This document shows positions 18,194 through 27,764 of a DNA stretch of 64,000 bases, in pieces. The stretch is from Gp13-AA77 sp035949375 (GTDB lineage: Bacteria > Acidobacteriota > Terriglobia > UBA7540), in the NCBI GenBank assembly GCA_035949375.1, contig DASZIG010000089.1:5145-69144 (forward strand), given 5' to 3'. Below the pieces are notes generated by a model, which had not been told where the DNA came from, made no database searches, and saw only the letters and a list, made by a program, of their open reading frames with translations. How positions within the stretch are numbered: position 1 is the first letter of the stretch; the number at the start of each line of letters is the position of its first letter. The position numbers and the translations under genes are program-made.

Positions 18194-18883
18194 ATGGCGA
18201 ACATCGCGCTGTTTGGCGGCACCTTTGATCCCATCCACGTTGGCCACGTCCGGGCCGCGCAAGCCGCATTGCGCCGCTTCCGGCTGGACAGCATCTTCTT
18301 CGTGCCGAGCGGCGTGCCTCCGCACAAGGCGAATGGGGAAATCGCTCCCTTTCCGCATCGATTCGCGATGGTCGCCTTGGCCGTCCGGGGCCACCCGGCC
18401 TTTGTGCCATCGCTCCTGGAAGCGCCGCGCGTCGACGGCCGGCCGAATTACGCCGTCGAGACGGTCTCCGCTGCCCGTTCTCTGCTCCACCCGGGAGACC
18501 GCCTTTATTTCATCATGGGTATCGACAGCTTTCTTGACCTGCCCAACTGGAAGCGCTACGAACGGCTGTGCGAGTTGACGGATTTCATCGTGGCCGCGCG
18601 GCCCGGGTTCGGCAGCCGGCAACTTCTCGAGCGCATCGGCAACGGTCACGCGGGCACCGTGCTCTCGAACGTAGGGTCAAGCCTGCGGTTGCCGAGCGGC
18701 TCCGGCGTGCACGTCTTGAGCGGCGTGCGGACTCCTGTGGCGTCGCGTGAAATCCGGCGTGCGGCGGCAGCCGGCCGGCCCTTGACTGGCCTTGTCCCGC
18801 CGCTTGTGGAAGAATATATCGTGAAGGAGGATCTCTACCGCTCCGGGCGTGCCGGGCGTCGCGCGGCGCGGGGAGGCAAATGA
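18194..18883 (+). CDS. nadD: Nicotinate-nucleotide adenylyltransferase
   Basis: A protein of 229 residues from the ATG that precedes ANIALFGGTFDPIHVGHV; longer in-frame sequence upstream is not family-like. It transfers AMP from ATP to nicotinate mononucleotide in NAD synthesis. Motifs seen are the nucleotidyltransferase GTFDPIHVGH, SGVPPHK, a central RLYFIMGIDSF-like stretch and the late VASREIRRA, which matches the ISSTxIR motif. Its stop overlaps the rsfS start (ATGA). The preceding 157 bases after obgE contain no recognisable gene. Confidence 0.95.
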   Translation: MANIALFGGTFDPIHVGHVRAAQAALRRFRLDSIFFVPSGVPPHKANGEIAPFPHRFAMVALAVRGHPAFVPSLLEAPRVDGRPNYAVETVSAARSLLHPGDRLYFIMGIDSFLDLPNWKRYERLCELTDFIVAARPGFGSRQLLERIGNGHAGTVLSNVGSSLRLPSGSGVHVLSGVRTPVASREIRRAAAAGRPLTGLVPPLVEEYIVKEDLYRSGRAGRRAARGGK

Positions 18884-19218
18884 CAGGCCACCTCGAAGAG
18901 GCCGTGCGCGCGGTCCAGGGGCGCAAGGCGCTGGATTTGCGCGTGCTGAATCTCGGCGCCGTTTCCTCGTTCACAGACTTTTTCGTGATCTGCTCCGGCA
19001 CCTCTACGCGGCACACGCAGGCCATTTGCGACGCCGTCGTTGCGGACCTGAAAAAGAAAGGCGTGTTGCCGGCTCACGTCGAAGGCTACACCCAGGCGGA
19101 GTGGATCCTGGTGGATTATCTCGATTTCGTGGTCCACATTTTCCTCGAACGCGCCCGCGAATTCTACGATCTGGAGCGCCTCTGGCGCAAGGCAGAGCGC
19201 GTCACCGTTGACGATTGA
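18880..19218 (+). CDS. rsfS: Ribosomal silencing factor RsfS
   Basis: A protein of 112 residues, the usual size. RsfS binds L14 on the 50S subunit and blocks subunit joining during starvation. Family residues visible are KALDLRVLNL, SSFTDFFVICSGTSTRHTQA and EGYTQAEWILVDYLDFVVHIF. It is translationally coupled to nadD by a four-base overlap, and its end runs into a short heptamer-like tract that also forms the start of rlmH. Confidence 0.95.
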   Translation: MTGHLEEAVRAVQGRKALDLRVLNLGAVSSFTDFFVICSGTSTRHTQAICDAVVADLKKKGVLPAHVEGYTQAEWILVDYLDFVVHIFLERAREFYDLERLWRKAERVTVDD

Positions 19219-19239
19219 CGATTTTCGATTTGCGTATTC
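19206..19239. repeat. Short heptamer tract across the rsfS end and rlmH start
   Basis: GTTGACG ATTGACG ATTTTCG ATTTGCG keep a 7-base register inside coding sequence. It spans the rsfS stop and the rlmH start region. It has a single arm with no complementary partner nearby. Confidence 0.5.
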
Positions 19240-19694
19240 GAATCATTCGCGAGGGCAAACCGAGGGACCCGCACCTGCGGGCTCTTCAAGCGGACTATCA
19301 GGACCGCATCGGGCACTTCGTGGACCTTAAGCTGGAGGAGCGGCCCTCGGTCGGCGGAAAAAAAGGCAGCCGGAGCGCGCCGGCGGATTCCGCCGAGCGG
19401 AAGTGGCTGGAGAGCCTGCGGCCGAGCTACAAGGTCCTGCTCGATCCGCTCGGGCGGGAGTGGACCTCGCAGGAATTCGCGGAATGGCTGGGTGAGCGCG
19501 CGCTTCGTGGCACCCGTGAGCTCGCGTTCCTGGTGGGCGGCGACAAGGGCTTTCCGGCAAGGGTTCGCGAGCAGGCCGATCTGTTGATGGGGCTCTCGCG
19601 CCTGACGCTGACGCACGACTGGGCGTGCACCCTGCTGCTCGAGCAGATTTACCGGGCGTTCACGATTCTGCGCGGGTATCCGTACGCGAAGTGA
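19230..19694 (+). CDS. rlmH: 23S rRNA (pseudouridine-1915-N3)-methyltransferase RlmH
   Basis: About 154 residues from a TTG at 19230, which gives the family-like beginning RIRIIREGKPRDPHL; a TTG five codons earlier is also possible. It is a SPOUT methyltransferase that uses SAM to methylate pseudouridine 1915 in helix 69. The knot is visible in YKVLLDPLGREWTSQEFAEW, LAFLVGGDKGF and the C-terminal LSRLTLTHDWACTLLLEQIYRAFTI, ending with the short YPYAK tail typical of RlmH. It closes the conserved ribosome/NAD gene order. No ribosome site is clear, probably because a heptamer tract occupies that position. Confidence 0.93.
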   Translation: MRIRIIREGKPRDPHLRALQADYQDRIGHFVDLKLEERPSVGGKKGSRSAPADSAERKWLESLRPSYKVLLDPLGREWTSQEFAEWLGERALRGTRELAFLVGGDKGFPARVREQADLLMGLSRLTLTHDWACTLLLEQIYRAFTILRGYPYAK

Positions 19695-19770
19695 TGGTGG
19701 TTCCACTAAGTGCCTGCGGCGCACCATAGGGCGTGGCGCTGAAGGTAGTTGAAGGCCGGGGGCGGACCGA

Positions 19771-20322
19771 TTGCCGGACACGAAAAAAGGCTTGATCATC
19801 GTTCACACCGGTCCCGGCAAGGGAAAGACGACCGCTGCTCTGGGGCTTGGATTCCGCGCTGTGGGCCAGGGACTGCGCGTGCTGATGGTGCAGTTCATCA
19901 AAGGGTCGTGGCACTATGGCGAACTGGACGGCGCCGAGCTTATGAACCGGGCGCTCGGCGAGGAGCGGTTCACGATCACGCCCATGGGCCGCGGTTTTGT
20001 GAAAATCGGCGCCGAGAAGCCTGATCCGGAGGACGTGCGCCTGGTCGAAGAGGCGTGGGACTTCGCTGGCCAGGCGATCCTGGCCGGCCGGCACGATATG
20101 GTGATTCTGGACGAGATCAACTATGCGATCAGCTACCACATGCTGGATGCGGAGAAAGTTGTGGAAGCGCTCCGGGGTAAGCCCGAGATGGTCCACGTGG
20201 TGCTCACCGGCCGCAACGCGCATCCCGCGATCGTTGAGGCCGCCGACCTGGTGACCGAGATGCGCGAGGTGAAGCACCCTTATCAGAAAGGAATCGTGGC
20301 GCAGAGAGGCATCGAATATTGA
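19771..20322 (+). CDS. cobO: Cob(I)yrinic acid a,c-diamide adenosyltransferase (CobO/BtuR)
   Basis: A protein of 183 residues with a TTG start and a purine-rich GGGGGCGG upstream. It transfers the adenosyl group of ATP to cobalt(I) corrinoids. The P-loop is GPGKGKTTAALGLGFRA near residue 14, followed by LMVQFIKGSWHYGEL, a Walker-B-like VILDEINYAI and the family motif VLTGRNAHP. The C-terminus (EVKHPYQKGIVAQRGIEY) is typical. No other cobalamin gene lies nearby, so it may serve in corrinoid salvage. Confidence 0.93.
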   Translation: MPDTKKGLIIVHTGPGKGKTTAALGLGFRAVGQGLRVLMVQFIKGSWHYGELDGAELMNRALGEERFTITPMGRGFVKIGAEKPDPEDVRLVEEAWDFAGQAILAGRHDMVILDEINYAISYHMLDAEKVVEALRGKPEMVHVVLTGRNAHPAIVEAADLVTEMREVKHPYQKGIVAQRGIEY

Positions 20323-20327
20323 GGAGC

Positions 20328-20399
20328 AGTGGCAAGTGACGAGTGACAAGTGACAAGATGAATTGTTGCTTGCCACTTGCCACTTGTCACTAACCACTG
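20328..20399. repeat. Heptamer array with inverted arms between cobO and accD
   Basis: Left arm 20328-20357 carries units such as AGTGACG and AGTGACA. Right arm 20369-20399 carries TTGCCAC TTGCCAC TTGTCAC TAACCAC. The arms are complementary over about 30 bases around an 11-base loop, making a near-perfect hairpin. The same vocabulary occurs in phage-cluster gaps. Confidence 0.88.
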
Positions 20400-20407
20400 T
20401 TTCCAAA

Positions 20408-21250
<843 letters not shown>

Positions 21251-21265
<15 letters not shown>

Positions 21266-21385
21266 TTCGCGGACCTTGCCTCGGGCACGGTGGTTTGCAA
21301 CAAGTATCCTCCGGGGTCGCGAAAGACGGCGATCGATCAACGAGCATTCTACGATCCACGAACTCCGAACTACGATCTGCGATCG
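21251..21385. repeat. Heptamer array with inverted arms between accD and folC
   Basis: A left tract (21251-21272, GATCGTA GATCGTA GTTCGCG) overlaps the accD stop codon. A right tract (21349-21385) reads ACGATCC ACGAACT CCGAACT ACGATCT GCGATCG, ending two bases before the folC ATG. The arms are complementary. Confidence 0.75.
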
Positions 21386-21387
21386 AA

Positions 21388-22707
21388 ATGAACTACACCG
21401 ACTGTCTAAACTACCTCGCCGATCTTGGCCACGAGCTGCGCGGGGTGAAGTTTGACCTCGCAAACATGCGGCTGATCCTCGAGGCGCTCGGCCACCCGGA
21501 GCGCGCCTGGCCTTCCGCCACCGTCGCCGGGACCAACGGCAAAGGCTCCACCTGCGCCATGCTGGCCAGCATCTTGACGCGCGCCGGATACCGCACTGGC
21601 CTGTACACATCGCCGCACCTGGTGCGGGTGAACGAGCGCATCCGCGTGAATGGTGACGACATCGGCGACCAGGACTTTGCGCTGGCGTTCAGCGAGGTGG
21701 AGCGCGCCGTCGCGCGCCTGCTGGCCGGGGGCGCGCTCGGGCAGCGCCCAAGCTTCTTCGAGTTTCTTACCGCAACGGCTTTCGTGCATTTTGCGCGCAC
21801 GCCCGTCGACTTCGCGGTGCTCGAAGTGGGCATGGGCGGGCGCCTGGACGCCACCAACAGCGCCGAGCCCGAGCTTGCGATCATCACCAACGTCGAACTC
21901 GATCACGTCGAGTATCTGGGGAGCACCCTCGCCGCCATCGCCGCGGAAAAGGCCGGCGTCATTCGAAGCGGGAAGCCGGTGATCTCGGGTTGCACCCGGC
22001 CTGAGACGGTTGAAGTGGTGCGGAGGCGCAGCGCCGAGCTTGGCGCAGACCTGGTCGAGCTTCCCGGGTTTGCGCGGCTGACGAACCTCGGCCACAACGA
22101 TGGCCGTTACAGTTTTGGCCTCGCGCTGAACGGCACGCAATTCGCCGCGCTGAAGGCTCCGCTGCGCGGTCGATTCCAGGTGGAGAATGCGACAGCGGCC
22201 GTGGCCGCCGCCTGGAAGCTCGCGGCGCGCGGCTGGAGGATTCCGCCCGCGGCGGTGACCGAAGGCGTCGCGCGCGCAAGTTGGCCCGGCAGGCTTGAAG
22301 TCTGCGGCGAGCGTCCGCTCACTTTCCTCGATGGCGCGCACAATCCGGCCGCTGCCGCCGCCGTCGCTGAATTCGTGCGCGCAGAGCTTGCGCCGCGTCC
22401 GCTCACGCTGGTATACGCTTCCATGCGCGACAAGGCTATTGAGGAGGTCGCAGCGCTGCTGTTCCCGCTCGCGTCCGCGATCTACCTCACCCGCGTCGCG
22501 CAGCCGAGAGCAGCCGCGCCCGAAGAACTGCTGGCCCGTGCCGGAACGTACGCCGGGTCCCGGCCGGTGCGGATCCTGCCTGATCCCGCGCAAGCTCTGG
22601 AGGAGGCGCGCCGGGCTGCGGGCTCCGACGGCGTCGTGCTGGCCGCCGGGTCTCTCTTCCTTGTGGGCGCCATCAAAGAGGCGTTCAGCGCCGGGCATCT
22701 CGGGTGA
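21388..22707 (+). CDS. folC: Bifunctional folylpolyglutamate/dihydrofolate synthase
   Basis: A protein of 439 residues that starts at the ATG before NYTDCLNYLADLG. It adds glutamate to folates and, in bifunctional forms, makes dihydrofolate. The Mur-ligase fold shows the ATP loop GTNGKGSTCAML near residues 50-61, the folate/omega region YTSPHLVRVNERI, the magnesium site around EVGMGGRLDATN and the C-terminal FLDGAHNPAAAAA. It is co-directional with accD and plsC. A heptamer array ends immediately before the ATG, so no ordinary ribosome site is left. Confidence 0.95.
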   Translation: MNYTDCLNYLADLGHELRGVKFDLANMRLILEALGHPERAWPSATVAGTNGKGSTCAMLASILTRAGYRTGLYTSPHLVRVNERIRVNGDDIGDQDFALAFSEVERAVARLLAGGALGQRPSFFEFLTATAFVHFARTPVDFAVLEVGMGGRLDATNSAEPELAIITNVELDHVEYLGSTLAAIAAEKAGVIRSGKPVISGCTRPETVEVVRRRSAELGADLVELPGFARLTNLGHNDGRYSFGLALNGTQFAALKAPLRGRFQVENATAAVAAAWKLAARGWRIPPAAVTEGVARASWPGRLEVCGERPLTFLDGAHNPAAAAAVAEFVRAELAPRPLTLVYASMRDKAIEEVAALLFPLASAIYLTRVAQPRAAAPEELLARAGTYAGSRPVRILPDPAQALEEARRAAGSDGVVLAAGSLFLVGAIKEAFSAGHLG

Positions 22708-22711
22708 TTGT

Positions 22712-23545
22712 ATGGCCGGGACCGTTCAAACCAAGCCAAGCCGAACCGGTCCCAGCTTCGGCCGTGAGCCGGAGGGACCGGCCCCCGGCGGTTCGCCTCG
22801 CGCTCCGTCGCGCGGATTCTGGTATTGGCTGAGCTATCTCCGGTCGCTCGTCATCACCGACAACCTGATCTACCTTTACACGGCGGTGCTCGCATCGATC
22901 TCGCTCGTGGGGTCGTTTTTTGACCGGGACGGACGGTGGCAGCATAGCTTCGCCGGGGTGTGGGGAAGGTCGATCCTGAAAGCGAGCGGCGTTCGCGTTC
23001 GCGTCGAGGGCCTCGACAACCTGCCGCGCGGCGCCGTCGTGTTGTGCGTCAATCACCCGAGCGCCATGGACATTCCGATCCTGCTCGGGTGCCTGCCCAT
23101 CGAGTTCCGATTCCTCGCCAAGCGCGAACTGTTTCAGATGCCGTTTCTGGGCTGGTTCCTGCGGCGCGCCGGACACATCTCCGTGGAGCGCAGCCGGCCG
23201 CACGAGGCCCGGCAGAGCTTTGAAGAGGCGGCACAGCGCATCCGCCAGGGAACGTCCGTTGTGCTGTTTCCCGAAGGTCATCGCAGCCGCACGGGCGGGA
23301 TGCTGCCGTTCAAGACGGGGAGCTTTCACCTCGCCGTTCGCGCCGGAGTTCCGATCGTGCCCATCACGCTCAACGGCACGCGCTACGTCCACGAGCCGGA
23401 CACACTGCACGTGCGCTCCGGAGAGACGGAGATGATCGTCCATCCGCCGATCCTGACCGCCGGGCTGACGCGGGCGGACGTCCAGGCGCTCTCGGATCGC
23501 GTGCGGGAGGTGATTCTCGCGAGCTTCGTGCAAGGCAGGGATTGA
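22712..23545 (+). CDS. plsC: 1-acyl-sn-glycerol-3-phosphate acyltransferase
   Basis: A protein of 277 residues, five bases after folC. It acylates lysophosphatidic acid to phosphatidic acid at the inner membrane. A Pro/Gly-rich N-terminus is followed by a membrane segment (NLIYLYTAVLASISLVGSFF). The acyltransferase blocks are NHPSAMD (HX4D), FLAKRELFQMPFLGWFLR, the FPEGHRSRTG motif and VPIVPITLNGT. All four are intact. It is probably co-transcribed with folC. Confidence 0.92.
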   Translation: MAGTVQTKPSRTGPSFGREPEGPAPGGSPRAPSRGFWYWLSYLRSLVITDNLIYLYTAVLASISLVGSFFDRDGRWQHSFAGVWGRSILKASGVRVRVEGLDNLPRGAVVLCVNHPSAMDIPILLGCLPIEFRFLAKRELFQMPFLGWFLRRAGHISVERSRPHEARQSFEEAAQRIRQGTSVVLFPEGHRSRTGGMLPFKTGSFHLAVRAGVPIVPITLNGTRYVHEPDTLHVRSGETEMIVHPPILTAGLTRADVQALSDRVREVILASFVQGRD

Positions 23546-23552
23546 CCGCGGG

Positions 23553-24935
23553 TCAATCGACTGGCTTCACGCTGTCCATCAGTGCGAAGAACCCCTCGGC
23601 GAGAGTGGGGTGAATGTAGATCGCGCCCTTCAACAACGTGTAGGGCCGATCGGCCAGCATGAGCGTGCTCAAAATCTGCACCACTTCGCCGCCCTCGGTG
23701 CAGAGTATGGCAGCGCCGAGCACCTTGTCGGTTACGGCGTCTACCACGAGCTTCATCAAGCCCGCCGTCTCGTCGCGCTCGCGCGCTCGCGCCACAGAGG
23801 TCATCGGGATCTTGCCGATTTTGAGTTTCCGTCCCGCATCGCGGGCCTGTTTTTCCGTCAGCCCCACGCGGCCGAGCTGCGGATCGGTGAAGACGGCATA
23901 AGGAACCATGCGGTCCCGGATGGAGAGACTCTTCTTCTCCACCAGGTTGCCGTAAATGATCTGGTAGTCGTTGTAGGAGATGTGAGTGAAGGCGGGTCCG
24001 CCCTTGACGTCACCGAGAGCCCAGACGCCGGGGACGCTCGTTTCCAGCCGGTCATTCACCTTGACGTACCCGCGATCGTCGATCTCAATTCCGGCACGAT
24101 CGAGGCCAAGGGCGTCCGTGTTCGGCAGGCGTCCCGTGGCCACCAGCAGGTGCGAGCCCGTGAGGGTCTCGTTCTGGGTCCCGGCGCCGGCGCTCTTTTC
24201 GACGGTCAGCGTGATCTCGCCGCCGGCCCCGCGCACGCGTACGGGCTTCGAGTTGAGCAGGAAGCGGATTCCCTCGCCTTCGAGGATTTTCTGCAACTCA
24301 ACGGCCACGTCCTCGTCCTCGTGCGGCATGAGCAGCGAGCCGCGATCGACCACGGTCACGGCGCTGCCGAAACGGCGGAACATCTGCCCGAACTCGAGAC
24401 CCACGTAGCCGCCGCCGATCACCAGCAGCTGTTCGGGCACGGCGCTCAGTTCCATGATGCTGGCGTTGGTCAGATACGGCACCTGGTCGAGGCCGTCGAG
24501 CGCCGGCAGGCGGGGCCGCGCTCCCGTGTCGATGAAGATCTGTTCGCTCTCGAGAGATTCGCCGCCCGCGTCAACCTGGTGAGGTCCGGTAAAGCGCGCG
24601 TGGGTACGATAGAGGTGCAGCGTCTTGCGATCGCTTACGCGCTTTTCGTTACCGTCGCGGAAGAATTCCACCACTTTGTTCTTGCGGGCGACCACGGCGG
24701 GAAGATCGACGCGGACGTCCCCGGTTTCGACGCCCCAGCGCGCGCCCTGACGAGCGTAATACGCCACCTGAGCGCTCGCCACCATGGTCTTGGTGGGCGT
24801 GCAGCCGGTATTGATGCAAGTTCCGCCCAGTTGAGCCTCTTCGATAAGGGCCACGCTGCGTCCGAGATCCGCCAACCTATAGGCCAACGGATTCCCGCCC
24901 TGGCCTGAACCGATCACGATCGCGTCATATTTCAC
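23553..24935 (-). CDS. FAD-dependent pyridine nucleotide-disulfide oxidoreductase (mercuric reductase/lipoamide dehydrogenase type)
   Basis: A protein of 460 residues from a GTG with an excellent ribosome site (GGAGGT, 5 bases upstream). The FAD site is AIVIGSGQGGNPLA, and the redox pair is C40/C45 in GGTCINTGC. The NAD(P)H site is VIGGGYVGLEFGQMF, and a second FAD motif reads GVWALGDVKGGPAFTH. The C-terminal His-Glu pair lies in HPTLAEGF. No paired cysteines at the C-terminus and no heavy-metal-associated domain are seen, so mercury reduction is not implied. It may oxidise a thiol or dihydrolipoyl-like substrate. It converges on plsC. Confidence 0.85.
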   Translation of the reverse strand: MKYDAIVIGSGQGGNPLAYRLADLGRSVALIEEAQLGGTCINTGCTPTKTMVASAQVAYYARQGARWGVETGDVRVDLPAVVARKNKVVEFFRDGNEKRVSDRKTLHLYRTHARFTGPHQVDAGGESLESEQIFIDTGARPRLPALDGLDQVPYLTNASIMELSAVPEQLLVIGGGYVGLEFGQMFRRFGSAVTVVDRGSLLMPHEDEDVAVELQKILEGEGIRFLLNSKPVRVRGAGGEITLTVEKSAGAGTQNETLTGSHLLVATGRLPNTDALGLDRAGIEIDDRGYVKVNDRLETSVPGVWALGDVKGGPAFTHISYNDYQIIYGNLVEKKSLSIRDRMVPYAVFTDPQLGRVGLTEKQARDAGRKLKIGKIPMTSVARARERDETAGLMKLVVDAVTDKVLGAAILCTEGGEVVQILSTLMLADRPYTLLKGAIYIHPTLAEGFFALMDSVKPVD

Positions 24936-25066
24936 GGAACACCTCCTCGTTGAAGCGACCGACAGTAGCGCGCGCCGCTGAACACCCTTTAGAGACGAAT
25001 CGCCGCCCGGAAGGTAGCAGCCGCAACCGCGGCCGGAGGCGCTCAAAGTGCAGTGAGCCGAAAGTC

Positions 25067-25858
25067 TCACCCGCCAGTCTTGTTTAGAGTGATGCCGGGG
25101 CCCACTGCCGACTGCGTACTGCTGACTGCCGACTTCTTCTGCGGCGGCTGCGACGGGCGCATCTCGATGCGGCTGGCCAGTGCGCGCGTAGGGAACCGAT
25201 AGAGATCGATGACGGCCTTGGCGATGTCTTCGCCGGCCAGCTTCCAGGAGGCACGCGACTTGCCTCCCGGGGCGGCGAAATCGGTATCCACGCTGCCGGG
25301 CATGATGTAGCTGACACGAATGCCGTCGTAGCGCACTTCCTGCATCAGGGCCTCGCTGAATCCGTTCAGGCCGAACTTGGACGCGTTATAGGCTGCGCCG
25401 CCCGGAAAGGCGTTTGCGCCCGCGAGGCTCGAGATATTGAAGATGTAGCCGCCGCCACGTTGGCGCATCCGCGGAATGGCCTCGTGCGAGCAGTAGAAGA
25501 CGGAGGAGAGATTGGTGTGGATGGTCTCGTCCCACTCCTCCGGGCTGAGGTCGGCCACCGGCTTCATGATGCCGACGCCGGCGTTGTTCACCAGGATGTC
25601 GATCCCGCCGAAGCGCTCGGCCGCGCGCTCGACGAAGCTGCGGCAATGATCGTAACGGCCCACGTCCGCTATCATGCCGTCCACAGCGCCGGGCGCACGA
25701 GGGTCAAGGTTTCGCAGGGCGTTGCTGACGCTCGATTCGCTGCGGCCGCAGATGAAGACGCAGGCTCCTTCGCCAAGCAAGGCTTCCGCGATGCTGTACC
25801 CGATGCCGCGTGTGGCGCCGGTGACCGCCGCCACCTTGCCGGTAAGATCGGTTGCCAT
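25067..25858 (-). CDS. Short-chain dehydrogenase/reductase
   Basis: A protein of 263 residues from an ATG with a clear AGGAGG site. The classical SDR layout is intact: TGATRGIG at residues 13-20, NNAG at 91-94, catalytic Ser near 143, Y157 and K161 in YNASK. It reduces or oxidises an alcohol/carbonyl with NAD(P)H; the substrate cannot be read. The C-terminal tail (QKKSAVSSTQSAVGPG) is encoded by a heptamer tract and looks like an appended, non-conserved end. Confidence 0.88.
   Translation of the reverse strand: MATDLTGKVAAVTGATRGIGYSIAEALLGEGACVFICGRSESSVSNALRNLDPRAPGAVDGMIADVGRYDHCRSFVERAAERFGGIDILVNNAGVGIMKPVADLSPEEWDETIHTNLSSVFYCSHEAIPRMRQRGGGYIFNISSLAGANAFPGGAAYNASKFGLNGFSEALMQEVRYDGIRVSYIMPGSVDTDFAAPGGKSRASWKLAGEDIAKAVIDLYRFPTRALASRIEMRPSQPPQKKSAVSSTQSAVGPGITLNKTGG
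25102..25136. repeat. Heptamer tract encoding the C-terminal tail of the SDR
   Basis: On the minus strand five units read AGTCGGC AGTCAGC AGTACGC AGTCGGC AGTGGGC. They lie inside the coding region and specify a Ser/Ala/Val-rich tail. It has a single arm. Confidence 0.7.
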
Positions 25859-25981
25859 CCGTTCCTCCTGGTGCCGTGCGAACGCTGCAGCAGAGGCCTG
25901 TCGCAACTCCGGTAATTCGATGAGGAGCTGCGCGCGCCGGTGCCCGATTTTTGTCGGATAGCGCTCCGGCGCAAGCGCAAG

Positions 25982-26788
25982 TCAGCCCGTGTGGCCGGCG
26001 TCCATGTCCGGGACGGTGCGGCGAAGGTATTCCTCCACCCGCAGCAGGTCTTCTTCCGTATCCACGCCGATGGTGTCCTGGTCGGTTTCGAGCACCGCTA
26101 TAGGGATGCCGTTCTCGAGGAAGCGTAACTGCTCCAGGCCCTCGCTCTGTTCGAGCGGCGAAGGCGCGAGGGATCGAAAAAGGCGCAGGGCGTCGGCGGT
26201 ATAGGCATAGTAACCGAGGTGCTTGTGGTATTTGGCGCGGCCCGATCCACCCCGATCGTAGGGGATCGGAGCGCGCGAGAAATAAAGCGCCCGGTCTTGC
26301 GAGTCAGTCACGACCTTGACCGCATTCGGATCAAAGGCGGCCTCGGAACTGATCGCGACCTTCAGGGTCGAAACCTGGACCGTCTCAGGAGACCCCGTTT
26401 GAGCTTGAAAGACCGCGAGCAGAAGGTCAATGTGAGCGGCGGTGACCATCGGCTCGTCACCCTGGATATTCACATAGATATCCGCGGCGCGCCCGGCGGC
26501 GGCCTCTTGTTCCATGACCTCCACCAGGCGGTCGGTGCCGGAGGAATGACCGCTGGATGTCATGACGGCCGCGAAAGCATTGTCCAAACAATAGCTTAGG
26601 ATCTGTTCAGAGTCCGTGGCCACGATCAGCCGGTCGAGAGCAGCCGCTTCGCGGGCCCGTCGGTAGACCCATCCGATCATGGGTTGGCCTAAGATGGGCC
26701 GCAGCGGCTTGCCGGGCAGCCGTCGGGACTCCATGCGGGCGGGTATTATCCCACAGACCAAGGGGCGCTCGCCGGGCGCAATAGGCAT
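25982..26788 (-). CDS. kdsB: 3-deoxy-manno-octulosonate cytidylyltransferase
   Basis: About 268 residues. It activates KDO with CTP for lipid A core assembly, which implies a Gram-negative envelope with LPS. The N-terminal nucleotide motif IIPARMESRRLPGKPL is canonical. Also visible are the VATDSEQIL-type segment, the VNIQGDEPMV metal/substrate motif and FSRAPIPYDR. A GTG precedes the ATG in frame; either could start. It faces away from the phage-derived cluster and marks its left boundary. Confidence 0.95.
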   Translation of the reverse strand: MPIAPGERPLVCGIIPARMESRRLPGKPLRPILGQPMIGWVYRRAREAAALDRLIVATDSEQILSYCLDNAFAAVMTSSGHSSGTDRLVEVMEQEAAAGRAADIYVNIQGDEPMVTAAHIDLLLAVFQAQTGSPETVQVSTLKVAISSEAAFDPNAVKVVTDSQDRALYFSRAPIPYDRGGSGRAKYHKHLGYYAYTADALRLFRSLAPSPLEQSEGLEQLRFLENGIPIAVLETDQDTIGVDTEEDLLRVEEYLRRTVPDMDAGHTG

Positions 26789-26850
26789 CACGCGTCGAGG
26801 TTAACTCCAAGGACGCCGGTCTCACAAGCAGTCTCAGGGCGCCAGACTTT

Positions 26851-26879
26851 TCCACAGGATATATTACTGATTCTACAAT
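26851..26879 (+). promoter_or_regulatory. Candidate promoter reading into the phage-derived cluster
   Basis: TCCACA and TACAAT are 17 bases apart inside an AT-rich tract (about 26855-26900) of an otherwise GC-rich region. It is the only reasonable plus-strand promoter seen in the 26792-27021 gap. No attachment-site direct repeat matching the right end was found. Confidence 0.4.
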
Positions 26880-27021
26880 AGAAAATAATTTATCTCGCTC
26901 ATCTCGGGTCTCCCCACCGTCCCGAAAACGAGTGGTACTGTCCCATTGCAAGGTTGGATGACGCCCTGTTCGACGGTCGAGGGGCTGTCAGGAACAAGGG
27001 ACGTTGCAGGCGATTCTAAGG

Positions 27022-27444
27022 ATGAGGGCGGCAGATGGCGGGCAGGATCCCGGGAAGAACGCGAGGCCAGCAGCCGTGATCCCACCGGACCTCGCGCGCT
27101 ACATCGTGCTTTGGGGACCCGGCATCCTGATCCTGATCGTGCTTTCGTATGGGTTCATGCGCATAGCCTACCACTGGATCGACCGCGTGATGGAAGTGAA
27201 GCGCCGGCAGACCGACAGCGCCTTCGACGTCGCGCGCGATTACGTGGCGCAGCTCACGAGCGCTTCGAAATCCCAGGCGGACGCCCTTACGCGCCTGGCG
27301 ACAGCGGTCGAGCATCGCGACTCTCTGGAGAGTTACGAGCACCAGGAGATGCTGATCTCGCTCAAGGCCCTGCATCGCAGTGTGGGCGAGCTCCTGCCGG
27401 AGCCGAAGCCCGAGTCCGCAGGCCGGGGGGAGTACCGGGGATGA
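27022..27444 (+). CDS. Single-pass membrane protein with coiled coil (phage cluster)
   Basis: About 140 residues from ATG 27022 (TTG 27004 and GTG 27076 are alternatives in frame). One strong membrane helix (YIVLWGPGILILIVLSYGF) is followed by an amphipathic, coiled-coil-like region (VKRRQTDSAFDVARDYVAQL and onward) and a charged C-terminus. In Mu-like phages a similar protein lies in the gp25-26 region before the small terminase. A spanin-like role in lysis is another possibility, since it would place a coiled coil in the periplasm. Its stop overlaps the next start (ATGA). Confidence 0.6.
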   Translation: MRAADGGQDPGKNARPAAVIPPDLARYIVLWGPGILILIVLSYGFMRIAYHWIDRVMEVKRRQTDSAFDVARDYVAQLTSASKSQADALTRLATAVEHRDSLESYEHQEMLISLKALHRSVGELLPEPKPESAGRGEYRG

Positions 27445-27764
27445 GCACCTCGTTGCGCCACAAAGAGCTCTTGCGCGGAAAGATCATGTTCTATCTTCAT
27501 TTGATCTATCCCCAGACGGCTACGCTCCCGCTCCTGCAGGCCGAATTGGATTACTTCGGCTATCCGGTCCCTGTCGACGAGCTGAATTTCCACATCGCGT
27601 ACCTGGCCGAGAAGGGTCTGGTCGAGGTGGAAAGCGCGCGCGGAACGCATACGCGCGGGACCATGACCCTGGTCAAGATCACGGCGCGCGGCATCGATCT
27701 GCTCGACGGGCGCTTGCCGGCCGACGACGGCATCTACATCGAGCCGAAGGAGCGCGAAGGTTGA
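27441..27764 (+). CDS. Small winged-helix-like protein, copy A
   Basis: A protein of 107 residues. It is one of three related small proteins in the cluster (others at 28516 and 32488). Shared blocks are an N-terminal RGKI-MFYL helix, a (D)EL-FHI-YLAEKGLVE recognition-helix-like segment and a C-terminal ARGIDLLDGRLPADDGI. The layout suggests a winged helix-turn-helix that binds DNA. Start is coupled to the preceding gene. Possible roles include packaging-site recognition or control of late genes; no evidence separates these. Confidence 0.65.
   Translation: MSTSLRHKELLRGKIMFYLHLIYPQTATLPLLQAELDYFGYPVPVDELNFHIAYLAEKGLVEVESARGTHTRGTMTLVKITARGIDLLDGRLPADDGIYIEPKEREG

Noticed and set aside
23553..24935. 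Mercuric reductase (merA)
   Set aside because: The redox cysteines are shared by the whole family; the C-terminal cysteine pair and other mer genes are absent.
26800..27003. Left attachment site or tRNA integration site
   Set aside because: No tRNA and no direct repeat shared with 48580-48810 could be found by eye.
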